Shown here piece after piece: positions 25,698 through 37,100 of a DNA stretch of 64,000 nt. Source of the stretch: Rhynchospora pubera (Eukaryota > Streptophyta > Magnoliopsida > Poales > Cyperaceae); assembly GCA_028095005.1 (NCBI GenBank), contig CM051461.1:168895144-168959143 (forward strand). Reading direction: 5' to 3'. The translations under genes and the position numbers were made by a program. Position 1 is the stretch's first letter, and each line of letters opens with the position of its first letter. The notes below the pieces were generated by a model that was not told where the DNA came from, did not search any database, and worked only from the letters and a program-made list of their open reading frames with translations.

Positions 25698-27452
25698 TTA
25701 GGAACTAATTTCATGTGCAAATTTAATTTTTATTAACGTTTAATAAGCAATTAACAAGCACGAGAAATACAGATCTAGATATTTATGCATATTTGAAATT
25801 TTAAGAGAACGGTAGGAGAATTTACCTCTTCTAGTATCGTAACTAGAAGGCTTAACCTTTGCTTGGGAGTGGGTGGCGTGCTCGTCTCCTCCTTGATCCT
25901 CCGGTTGCCTCGAGTCCACCTAGAAGATTAACCAAGGTCTCACGACAAGTGCTAGCTTGTGTGAGACGATAGCTAATTCTCTTTTTCTCCTTTCGCGCGA
26001 TTAACTGATTAATTGAAAGGTGAAAAATCGCTCAACACATGAGCAGTAGAGAGGAGAAAGGGATGCGCCTACACAACAGAGAAAATAGATTTTTCTCTCT
26101 TGTCTAGTCGTCGGCCAAGGAGAGGGAGAGAGAGAGAGCTAGGGTTGTGCTGACTTGTTCCCAAAGAAACGTCAACAAATATATGGAACGCTTCCATAAT
26201 TAGATTTCACCTGGACGAAATTACCCCTATCATGGCTGAAATTTTCAGCCCTCATGTGTGACAGGCCACATGATATAATGGCCCATCAAACCACTCCTTC
26301 AGTTTGTCTCATATCGAGCTTTCAGTTAACCGATTAACTAAAATCCAATTTGCTCAGTATAATAAATATGCGTTGAACGAATTTAATTATTAACATATTA
26401 ATAATTAATTTGGAATTAGCATATGCATTATATTATTTCTATATGATCCTCTTGAGTTAATTAATTATAACGGTTCATAACGATATATAATTAATTAATC
26501 AACTTATCATATATTCGTAGTACTCACTACTGCAAATAAACAAATAATGCACGTTTGGTTAAAGTCCTATTTGTGTAATCCTTTGAGGATTTATGCTTCG
26601 TTGGCCATGAAAATAAATCGCTATTTATTTTCAATGATCATAAGCGGTATCTAGCAACACGTTATGATTCCTAATTCGCATAAATAAGCTCTGTACAATT
26701 ACAACATTTCAATCATGCATAAGAAAATAATATCTTATTATTTTGATTCTTATGTCACATGATATCCTTGTATAATCTAAGATAGGAATATGTCATTCTT
26801 GCATATTACACGTTTCTTGATCTAGAGATGATTGCATAAGTTGCCAGCAAACAATCCATCTCCATCAAGGGGCCCAGTGGTTATCATCACTCGTTAGGTG
26901 AACTAGCGAGGGACGTATGGTTATCTTGATGATCAGTTTCTCCCCGCACAATTCAAGAGAGCATAAATAAAGTCCGTATAGCAGCCCTTATCACGAATAA
27001 GCATTAGACGATATTTATAGAACCTATCATCATGTGGAGAAAATGAACCATCTCAAACTCAGAATCAAATACTTATGAAATAAATAATGACACGTAACAC
27101 AATCTATATATTTATTTCATTGGATCATATCATGTACTATGTTCCAGTAACATATACATATAGAATTAAGTTAGTAACTCTTTACTTATGATTTGTAGAA
27201 CTTAATCACCACTTAACTTGTATACTAGTATTTTATGATAATTAATGTTCCTTGTTAATTATCAAGACTATGGACAGTTTCGATTTATTATTGTCATTTA
27301 ATCATAAATGAACTACAATGATCCACAATTCAGATCCTCAACCTGAACGAACTTTCAATAATAAAATCAGGAACAAATGATGAAATATCATGAATAATAT
27401 AAACTATAGAAGTAACCATAAAATGATTGGTTTCTAGGACATATCTCTAACA
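25698..27452 (-). mobile_element. Solo LTR of a retrotransposon (copy 2, 1755 bp)
   Basis: Same family as 1661-3435: TGTTAG at the left, CTAACA at the right, and long shared stretches (for example TAATTAATTATAACGGTT and CGTATAGCAGCCCTTATC). The 5-bp flanks are CTCAT (25693-25697) and ATCAT (27453-27457), one base different, implying an older insertion than copy 1. No internal region is present. It sits inside the Ulp1-like relic, separating its 5' remnant (27590-27742) from the rest. Confidence 0.8.
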
Positions 27453-27589
27453 ATCATGACTGAAAAAAAATAATGCCTTCAATATAAATATGTAATTGAA
27501 ATATATTCTATTTCATATGGAAATTTGCGACAATTACATTCATAAAAAAACGACAACAGATCGATTTTACAAGAACATTGCTATCATAA

Positions 27590-27742
27590 CTCTACTTTTC
27601 ACATGATTTAATAAAACTTTCAATCAAATCGCACACCTCACCAGTTATCTCATAAAACCCAGGATGTATACAATTAATTGGAACTTCTTCCTCATCGCTA
27701 TTAGAAGAAAAACTTAAACTAAAAGTTGGGAATGAATTTTGA
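27590..27742 (-). pseudogene. Ulp1-like relic, 5' remnant beyond the solo LTR
   Basis: Reading the minus strand gives an open block FPTFSLSFSSNSDEEEVPI, continuing CIHPGFYEITGEVCDLIESF, then a stop. Acidic, serine-rich linkers like this precede Ulp1 domains in plant transposon proteins, and orientation agrees with 24354-25640. That both belong to one ancestral gene is inference. Confidence 0.3.
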
Positions 27743-27849
27743 TCCTAGTCAAAGAATGAGTTAGTGGATCTTGCAAGAGAAAAAAAAATAAAGGTAGTGT
27801 TTGATCTTTGTATGTAATTTGAATAAAAAGTTTGACAAAACAAAAAAAA

Positions 27850-27885
27850 AATGTACACCGTGATTAGAAATATGTACTCTATTAA

Positions 27886-27929
<44 letters not shown>

Positions 27930-28508
27930 TCCCTAGAATACACAAGATACTTCCGAGGAATGCGGTATGTAATAAATATAAACAAAAAGACTTGTACCAA
28001 GTTCACTTTTATACAATAGTAAATTTTATAAATACACTAATTATGTATAAGCAACTAAATAAATATACTCCCTTGATTGGAAATAAGTACTTTCTAATAC
28101 AAACTAAACACTCCATGAGCAATTCATGTAATAAATGAAAAAAAAATTAGAGAATAAATTTTATAACCACAAAAAAATATAATATATGGTCACCAATAAT
28201 AAATGTAACAAATTAAATTTGACTCAATTATAAAATTTAGAAACACAATAATCAATATACTCCCGTGATTAGAAATATGTACTACCTTGAATAAAAATAT
28301 ATACTCCCTAGTATACAATAGATACTCCCGAGCAATGCAGTATGTACAAGCGACAAAATCAATATGCTTTCTTGATTGGAAATAAATAATCCCTAATTCA
28401 AACTAAATATTCCCTGAGCATTTCAATATGTAATAAATGAAAACAAAAAAAACAAATTTTATAACCATAAAAAAACATAATATATGATGACCACCAATAA
28501 TAAATGTC
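27850..28508. repeat. Direct tandem duplication of about 300 bp
   Basis: Copy 1 (about 27850-28206) and copy 2 (about 28258-28508) share the same order of blocks: CCGTGATTAGAAATATGTACT, CTCCCTAGAATACACAAGATACT-like, GGAATGCGGTATGTA-like, TTGATTGGAAATAA and CACCAATAATAAATGT. They have diverged by substitutions and by a (TA)n(CA)n microsatellite at 27886-27930 found only in copy 1. No coding function. Confidence 0.65.
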
Positions 28509-28651
28509 ATACATCATATTCTTCTTGATTTAACCTCCAATCTCTCATTACACCAAAGCATCAACAAGTTATCTCATTCATTAGAGAAAATGATTTAACT
28601 AATCAAAAGAAATGAATAAATTTTCTTATTAATGTGTAGTTTCGAACTATC

Positions 28652-28808
28652 GGCTCCATTTGGATAGGTGTGGGAAGAAGGGAAGAAAGGAAGAAGTGGG
28701 AAGAAGTATTGGAAAGTGTGTAACTTTGTGAAGAGTTTGGATTGTTTATAATTTTTTTTCTTCCCTTCTTCCTTCTTTCTCTTCTTCTTCTTGCATCCAA
28801 ACGGAGCC
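28652..28808 (-). mobile_element. Core-arm MITE, copy M3 (157 bp)
   Basis: Ends GGCTCCATTTGGAT and ATCCAAACGGAGCC, duplication ATC (28649-28651, 28809-28811). The 44-bp core is in reverse orientation at 28707-28750. GAAGAAG/CTTCTTC arms as in M1. It lies about 100 bp outside the 3' end of the Helitron at 28905. Confidence 0.85.
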
Positions 28809-31224
28809 ATCATGTCTACAACACACGGTTTGCTTGCGGTCATAAAGAAAACGAAGGAAACACATGTATAGACTATAGAGTGCGTGACGAGCTATTATTT
28901 GGCACTAGTGGGTGCGTCGCGCGTTGCGCGACCTATCTTTCGTCTTATTTTTTTCCCGGTTTTATTAATAGTAAATAATCTGATGAGGGAAAAAGAACAA
29001 TCAGATTAAGCTAAATTTGACAAATGAAATTCTCTAATTCTATGAGCAGCTTAATTAACCAAAAAACACATTATAATATATTTTTCCAAAGGGTCAGTGC
29101 TTATATAAAAAGAAAGTTGGATTATTATTCGTTCAATGTATTTCCTGGACAATTTTAGTTTGAATTTTTACTATTATAGTAATATTTTCATACATTCCCC
29201 AATATGTTGGACTAACAATTATGATTGAATCCGGTATGTATAAAATCAAAGGAGAAAATATCAAGTATTTTTTTGAGCGACCAAATTTTCGTCTCGTATT
29301 TTTTTGTTAAATTTTACTATTATAGTCGCTTTATTTTTAGCCTAATTTATTGCATCTATGAACCATACCAAATGATATATATACAGCGTCTATTATGCTA
29401 TGCCAACTTAATTAACACATGTATATATTACATACAACTCATGCAGCGTAAACAGTTGAAATCAAAGAATTTTAATGAGATATTTTACCTGAACTATCAA
29501 ACCATAAGGAAAAATAAAGATTCATGAGATATTTTACCTGAACTATCAAACCTAGAAGGTCTAATGCATTAATTGTTGTGTGGTCCAAGCAAGTGGCTGA
29601 AAAGCAAAATAGCAGAACCCAGTCAATACCGCTCTTTCACAATTAATAGTAATTCTATACACTCACTAAAATTGATCATGTCCTATCCTATCTTGAAAGC
29701 TCATAGATATCATGCAAGAAAACTTGGATAGTGAATAGAATTACAAAAATTACTGGTAAACAACTCGATCAGAATAGCATTGACACTTCCAAAAATTACA
29801 ATGAAGCACCAAGCCAACCAAAAGAAACGATCAATTGGAAAAAGGGAAATTATGAGCTTATAACATATGCATGGTACCAAAATAGTCTATTTAATTGAAG
29901 CATTGAGGATTTCTTTTTTCTCGTACTCTCTTTCCAAGAATCAAATCGACAACAATTTTGTCTATAGCACCATTCAATGAAGTATTTAAAATTCAATTGA
30001 TAGAATTGACAAAACCATACATTTATCATGTTGATGGCTCAATAAGATGGAGAGTAAGACACGCTTGTTGCCTTTTTCTCACCACTCTCCACTAAAGAGC
30101 AGGACAATTTTCTTAGTCTTTCTTCTCTCTGTTACTCTTTTAAAATAAGTAGAAGAAAATAACTCATTCTCAACTGCAGAAATATTAAAAAAAAAAAACT
30201 TTGAGATGGAGGACCATTTGAATGTTCTTATTCTGAATATAAGAAAATGTAAGTTTTTAAATTTAGTAAATAGTAAACAAACAAATAGGCAGGTTTTGAA
30301 ACACAGGTGATCAAAATAGATTTGATAAAAAAGATAACGTAGCCAAGAATTGGAAGAACTGGTAAGAGTAAAAAGAGCAAAAACACATTAAGTCCAGTAT
30401 GTTTGACAATTAAAAACAGATGCTCAAAAAGAAAACTCATGAAAATCTCCTCCTTATCAGCAAGCAAACAATCGACTTGAAAACATATTCATAAGTCTCT
30501 CTCCTGACAGAACCTATGGACTTCTATCAATTGAAAAGAAATACTGAAATATTAGTTGTTCTTTTGACATCTCTGCAAATAAAGCTACCTCAACAAAAGA
30601 ATTCATAAAAATAACCCAATTGCATAAACTGTTATATAATGAAAGCTTTGATTTTTTTTTTTCAATGTTGCAATACAGGAAGAAGCACAATAACACTAAC
30701 AAAAATATAAACGTAGTTCATGTCATTATAACACATAAATTTTCATTTCATTTGACCACTATTATTCCCTTATGCATTCTTAATTTGAAAACACTTAAGC
30801 ACCTAATACTTTGGTTAGCAGAAGAACCTGTAAGCTTAATTGAAAGTAAAAGGAACTAAATTGTCACATAGAGTATAATAGAAAGGAAATTAGAGAGGAT
30901 AGGAAAAAAAAAATCGTCTTACATAGGTATGGTGTGTGGTTACTGTCTCAACAAAGCAACTGAGAAAAAAAAAAAGAGCAAATCGCTTGCCTTGAGACCT
31001 CTCCAGAGGACACTGAGAGCGAGCTTGAATGAACCCAAACAACCACCCTTATAGACAAAGAGGAGTGAAAATAAATAGCAGTGAGGGCAAAAATAGAGGA
31101 TAATTGACCAGCTTGAGCATAAGAATTAATTAAGAGTGCAGATTATTGTACAGCCTTGAAGTGATAATAGCCTTCAAGTGCTAATACCTGAATCCATGAG
31201 CATAACTAAGCTATTATAATTTAC

Positions 31225-31800
31225 CTTCTTGTAAAGAGCATCAAGGGCATCAGTAGTCATGGTGTATCAAACTCTAAATGTAGGCACTGAGAGGCTCTCC
31301 AATTGTTAACTGCACCTTGCATTGTTGTGAAAGGCACCACACTCGCCAATTGAATTGTAGAAGCTGCTGCAGGAGCAGCAACAACCTTTGGTTTTTCACC
31401 TACTGCAGCTGAAGATGCGACCAATTCAACATTCTTTGCTACAATACTCCCCATAGATCCTGACCCCACCACCGTAGCTAAATCCACATTCAAGTCCTTT
31501 GCAAGCTTCTTTGCATAAGGTGTGGCCATTACTCTCTTCCCACCTTCTGATGCAGGATGAGTTGAGGCAACCTTCACAACTGGAGAGAATACAGGACCAG
31601 ATACTGAGCGACAGAAGGCGTCGATACTGGTTCCGGCTCTGCCACTGGCGCTGCCACAGCTTCAGATGAAGAGCTGGAACCGGAGGTTTGTGATTTGGGT
31701 TTTGTATAGGTGAAGAGCTGGAACAGGAGCCTTGTGATTGGATTCCGTATAGGCACTCATACTCGCCCAATTTGGATGGTTCCATACTTATATAAGAAAG
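31225..31800 (-). pseudogene. Plastid pyruvate dehydrogenase E2 (dihydrolipoyl acetyltransferase, LTA2-like) fragment
   Basis: Minus-strand translation gives the E2 linker (SSSSSEAVAAPVAEPEPVS), the E1/E3-binding domain (GKRVMATPYAKKLAKDLNV with VGSG, SMGSIVAKNVE) and the start of the catalytic domain (SVVPFTTMQGAV, then SLSVPTF and TDALDALYKK in another frame), ending at an intact-looking GT donor at 31223-31224. E2 transfers acetyl groups to CoA in the plastid complex that feeds fatty-acid synthesis. This copy is dead: a frameshift lies near 31600 between linker and binding domain, another near 31310 where the RNMVE-like residues should be, and an in-frame TGA replaces a glycine codon after PTFRV. 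The downstream catalytic exons are absent. The retained splice donor shows it came from genomic DNA, not from a processed mRNA. A faint lipoyl-domain relic may lie at about 31855-32015. Confidence 0.75.
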
Positions 31801-32388
31801 AAAAAGGATATTATATTTTGCAGTCACCAAGGATAATATATTACCAGAAAGGATTTAAGAGGTAACACATCGAAACTTAAGTTGCCTATAAACATGAAGC
31901 CTTTTACATTGAAGTTGAAAAATGGATTCTAATAAAAACCTATTTGCTTTGTTCGAATGCCCACTGTGCATCGTTGTCCATCTCCTTCCCTTTATTCCTG
32001 CAAAGCTGATCCTACAACAATCACATATAGTTACAATTTCATTTTTAACATGATGTATTGATGTGATCGACAAAGTGTGCGTATTAAAACCCTGCAACAT
32101 ATAAAGATATGCACCCATGAATATTCTAATAGAAACTTAAAAATATTTACAAAATAAAAAAATAGATAGAATTAAGAGCTCAACACTTACTGATGTCAAA
32201 CATTTGATATGCAGATTGCAATCCAAATGCTATCTTTGTTTCATTATAATTCTTCTTGTAAACATGTGATTTCTTCTCTTACATAAGCTGAAAAGCAACA
32301 AAACTAATTTAGTTAGGAACCTGTTAGTATGTCTAGAAATTAAGGGAATTTTAAGGACTTAAATGTAGAAACCTAAATCGATTATACA

Positions 32389-32529
32389 TTCAAACCAGGT
32401 GAAGGTGCTTCTTGGAAACGTAATCTCTTAGGGATCTTGAACTGATTAATAGCACTGCTGCTTCCTAAAAGTACCAAGCACAGCTTCCAAACCTTCTGTG
32501 TCTACCGTCTGAGGTGAATCACTACTCAT
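32389..32529 (-). pseudogene. Unrecognised coding-like fragment inside Helitron H1
   Basis: Minus-strand ATG at 32527-32529 opens MSSDSPQTVDTEGLEAVLG, continuing TFRKQQCY to a stop. The next frame then continues QFKIPKRLRFQEAPSPGLN without a stop, so one frameshift seems to split a once continuous exon. I do not recognise the protein. Together with GC-rich, leader-like sequence at about 33040-33250 ending in a GTAAGT donor, it suggests more host gene pieces in this element. Confidence 0.3.
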
Positions 32530-33498
32530 ACTGAAGAGAATGAACAGATTTACTCATCCGTACTATTGGCATTGTGAACTGAGATCTGAAGGGCAAAAAT
32601 TAAGTTCAAACATGAAAAGATTACAAAAATCACAACAGTACAAATTTTCAAGTTTTAAGTTCAATATGTGCATAAAAGTAAGAAGAGTACTGGTCTAGTC
32701 GCTTCTTGGATGAAGACCCAAACTAACATAAATCTCAACTATGTCCATAATTAACCTGAGCATTGGGCAAACAAAAAAATTAGATATTGTTCAAGAAAGA
32801 TGAGATGCACTCTTACCATCAGTGCTTATCAAAAGGGGCAAAAGTTACACTCAAGAGTGAAACGAACTTGGCATAAAGGTTTATAAATCACAAATTCCCA
32901 ACCCTGCACAGTGTAGAAGAAGCAAAAAAATGAACAATCAAATAAAATATTGCAGAGGAAATTGAAAATGAAAACTTAAATCTGGAAGAAATGACGGTTG
33001 CGAGGGAGACAGGAGTAAAATTAGCACTTACCGAAGGACGGAATCATGGAGGGAGGAAAAGCAACGCTCGAGATAAGAAATGACAGTTGTGATGCACTGA
33101 GGCAAGAGCAACAACGATGTGAGAGAAAAAGAAGCAACGGTAGCGCAAGTCGGAGAGAGAGAGAGAGAGACAGAATGAGCGGATAACAATCAATGCACAG
33201 TTCCTTCTCTACTCAACATCGGCCTCAGATTCCAAACCCTAGCAACCGAGATGGAAGCATGGAAGGTCGAAGCATGGAAGGATGGGACTCTAATGGCGAG
33301 AGAGAAGTCTTCTCTGCGTGGAGAGAGAGAAAAAGAGGAAATAAAGGCGGAAAGCTCTAGAATTAATCAAAGAACTAATCGAACGCTGAAGATTTCGCGC
33401 GGAGAACGAACGGCCAGATACGGTTACTGTGCGAACAACTGTTTACCCACAGTGGTTTCGGATCGGATCTGAATCACGGGGATTAATATACTAAATGA

Positions 33499-34149
33499 TA
33501 AATGATGAGTATTACATATACGTGTGAGCTAGCAGTGTTCCAACTCAATAGGAACCTTCTACATGAATGTACTTTTTTTTTCACTTTAATGGTGTTGCAA
33601 GCACTGCGAGGGAAAAAAAAAAAGTGTTTTCGGTTCATTACAAAAATGCAGATAGTTATTATTGATTTATCAAGATCGCCGGTATTTGATCAGAAAATTT
33701 TGTGATTTATCAACAATTATTGCACTTATCACTACCGAATGAAAAAATAATTCACATTATATTTGCAATTTTTTTTATATTGCTTTTATTCTAACAACTG
33801 ACAAATCAATTTAAATTTTGTTTACTAAAAGATGATGTACCGTAGAATTTTTTTTAAATACTATTTTAGATTCAATCAAAAGAGCAAAGGACTTTTCTTT
33901 CGTTTTAAAATTCGGTGAACTTAAATAAGGCCACTGTTTATAACTACAAAGAAATACATACAGCATACATTGACCACGTATAGAACTTTTTTTTCCGGTT
34001 CATCGGATTAATTACTTAGTAATTTAACTATCTCGAATTTTATACGGGTGGCTTCTTAGACAAATATAACTAATTTTACACGTTAACAAGTACTTTAATT
34101 ATCCATAAATATTGCTATTCAATCATACATGAGACGTCAGATTCTATAT
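33499..34149. other. Intergenic between Helitron H1 and the coiled-coil gene
   Basis: AT-rich sequence, no gene seen. It includes the presumed 3' untranslated region of the coiled-coil gene on the minus strand. Confidence 0.5.
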
Positions 34150-37100
34150 TCAAGTGCGAAAGCCTTTTGAATTGAGGCATTTTTTGGAGCGATTTCTCTT
34201 GCTATTGCTTAGGATTCTCAGGCTCTGTCTTAGAATGTCAACCTCTCTTTCCTTTCTCATTCCCTCCTTTTCTACTGTTTGTATTTTTTCCTTTAGAAGC
34301 GCTATTGCCTCCTCTTTGGATTTCAGCTCTCTTTGTAGCTCTTCTATAATCCCTTGCTCTGCTCTCCACATGTATCTCTCCCCTGCAATTTGTATCAATT
34401 AAGACATTTTAATTTAGTAAACTGTGAATGATGGTAGAGTCTGATTAAAAAATTTAGTCTCTCAGGTTGCAGCACTTGACACTAATTATCACATTTCTCA
34501 TACTCATGCAATTAATTCTAATCAGAAATATTGGTGCACCAGTTAGAAAAGGAACATTTGGGTTCTGATATTCAGATTCGTACATTTTCAGTTTTCATTT
34601 AAAAATTATGTTGTCATCTGTCAAGCAACTTTTACGATGTTATGCTAGAAAAGTGTTATAAACAAAGTCATCATTTATTTTAAAATGGAAAAAATGTCAT
34701 TCTAACTCAACCACCTCAATAATACATTTTAAGTTGTTAACTGTAATAACGCATGGACTCACATAGTACAGCAAAAAGGTCATGAGTTCATGACTACTCT
34801 AAATATAACCACAAAGGACATATATGCAGAAAACAAAATTAAAAGAGATGTTTGTTTAAAGAAAGAAAATGTTTGAACAGTTAGAGCACCATCATAATTT
34901 TTGCCCAAAACATGTTCATCGAATTGCGAGTGATGCGCATTGGATCAAGATCACTTTTCAATAATTGCATACATATAAATAGTAGCTGGTTAGTTGGCTT
35001 GACCAGTCTAGTAAAAAATGTAAAATTGAAAAATCATAACGGTGTTAGTCATTATGTATTGTTTATTTACTCACATCCTACAAGTAACTAATGTTTTTTC
35101 ATCAATATAGCATATTTACTTACATCCTTTGACACAGGTTTTGCCCTTTATCCATCAGATCAATGATTCCTTTTTTTTTTCTTTTTTAAAGTGTTTGATC
35201 AAGGCCTAAAGGCACACAATTTAATAGGGTTTACACATTCAAAAGGTACACCAGATCAATAATTTTGTACACTAGCAGTTTTTTGGTCATGTGATAAATT
35301 CATACATGGATCGTGCCGGATCCGGTGGGAGTTTTTTTTTTTTTTTCTTTTGTCAGATTAGCTGATTAGTTAGAATCACTATCCTTACATCAAACCGTGA
35401 AGTCCTGAAGTTCAAAATGGGCCACATTAAAACTAAAAAGTACCAACAGATCTGAATATTGGTACCTACTGCCATTTTAATTTTGTTTCCTAGCAACGTG
35501 GCCCAACCTAGTATCTTCCTTTTTTTTTCCATGGTAACTGTCAATTATCATTAGGCCTTTTTAGTATGGTTCTTTTCTCCTTATTTTTACAATATAATAG
35601 AAGTAATAGTATTATAGTTTTTAATTCATATAATCAATATAATTAGTACTATTTAAAAATATTAATCTCCCCACCTCCCCCATTCTCTCTATCGTGCATT
35701 CTCTCACCCTCATTTTTTGAATAATAAGGACCACTGTTTCATTCCTAAGTGGAAAGCAAACTATGAACAAATGAAAATGCAAAAAATAATAATATAAATA
35801 AAGTAAAGCATGAAATTAATAGCTTTTGCATATTAACTTATTAAGTGGAATAGGCGAGGATGATAAATTTAATAAATTATTGGTAAAAATTGTGGACAAT
35901 AGTTCTTTTATCTGTTTCAAATAATAATAACATTTTATGACTAATTTTTTTATACTTGAAATTATGATAAATCATAGACCAGACAGACCTATTATTTTAA
36001 CCTATTCATTCGTATTGATGATCTGATTTGTAGCTTTTTTTTTTTATCATATCGTCCCTTTTATAATTATACAAGAGGTAAAATAGTAAAGGCACAAGTT
36101 AAAACTTCTTATTTTCTGGTAAATGCCCGGAGGTTTGTGTGGGGTATGTTGAATTAAATATTGCATACATGAGACATGATCATGATAATCCGTAGAGTGT
36201 GAGGGAAGAGAGAGAGAGAGAGAGAAGAGGAAAAGGACATGATGCGCATTAATTGACTGTAAGAATTCATGTGAAATAAAGACAAAATAAAACCATGTCA
36301 CCGTTACGATAAACACTGGCGCAAAAAATATTCCTGTTTATTTCCAATCCAATTTCTAGAAATTTCGAGTCTAGACCCAAATTCTGTGACATACATACAA
36401 TTATACAAACCTACCATATTGCACGGTATATCTCTGACAAGTGGGACCAGAGAAACTAAAAGGAAGAATTACAAGGCTATTAAACAGTGAATTGATAGAC
36501 TATATCTTTACTAGTGGCTGCCACAGTAACAGGTACACTGTTGGCGTGATTTGCTCCTTTTGGTGTGTTACATGCGTCTATTTCACGGCTCTGTTCCACC
36601 TAATAGGTTTGAAATGCAAACAGAGCACCTTGTATAACAGATATTTATTGTACAGTTTGTTTTTCTATTTTAAGATCTATGTACAGTTTCTTCTCCAGTT
36701 TGTTCAGTTATCTTTTCTTGTTTGTTCTAGCATAAATTTTGTCACCATTATAATTTTATAGCAATTACGTGGGGTAGTTCTAAGTCAAAAGTATATCAAT
36801 TTCAGGCATATTTTTGAAATTGCTCTTGCTAACCTCAAATTTGTTTGTGTTTTATTTATCTGTTAGCGTTTTATTTGGATTTTAGAGTTGTGTTATTATT
36901 GGTACTTTGGATACCAGTATACGGATACTTATTAGATAAGTGCTGTACTTCTTACTGCCTTGAATTTATCACTGTACAGTAAAAAATTTCAATACATCAC
37001 TATCAGCTTGAGTCTAAATAACGCATATATTTAACTCATGACATGATCTGTGCTGCTCATAGAAATGCAACTTTAACTATCGCATTTATTAAATATTTGA

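Larger units (their letters stand above)
28905..33498 (-). mobile_element. Helitron H1 (4.6 kb) carrying a plastid PDH-E2 fragment
   Basis: On the minus strand the 3' end is a perfect 7-bp GC hairpin GTCGCGC-AAC-GCGCGAC (28916-28932) followed 8 bases later by terminal CTAG and a flanking T. The proposed 5' end is TCATTTAGTATATTAATCC (33480-33498) preceded by A, matching the TC-plus-TATTAA layout of the other Helitrons here. Insertion between A and T is the Helitron rule. No replicase-helicase is encoded, so it is non-autonomous. It contains the E2 pseudogene and a second coding-like fragment, both in the Helitron's orientation. The 3' end is strong; the 5' end is less certain. Confidence 0.6.

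Noticed and set aside
34154..34402. Plus-strand open frame of 82 codons
   Set aside because: It is the antisense of the coiled-coil gene's second exon, which has a correct splice acceptor and phase on the minus strand.
36505..36535. CTAGT preceded by possible stem as another Helitron end
   Set aside because: The bases before it do not form the short GC-rich hairpin seen at the accepted ends.
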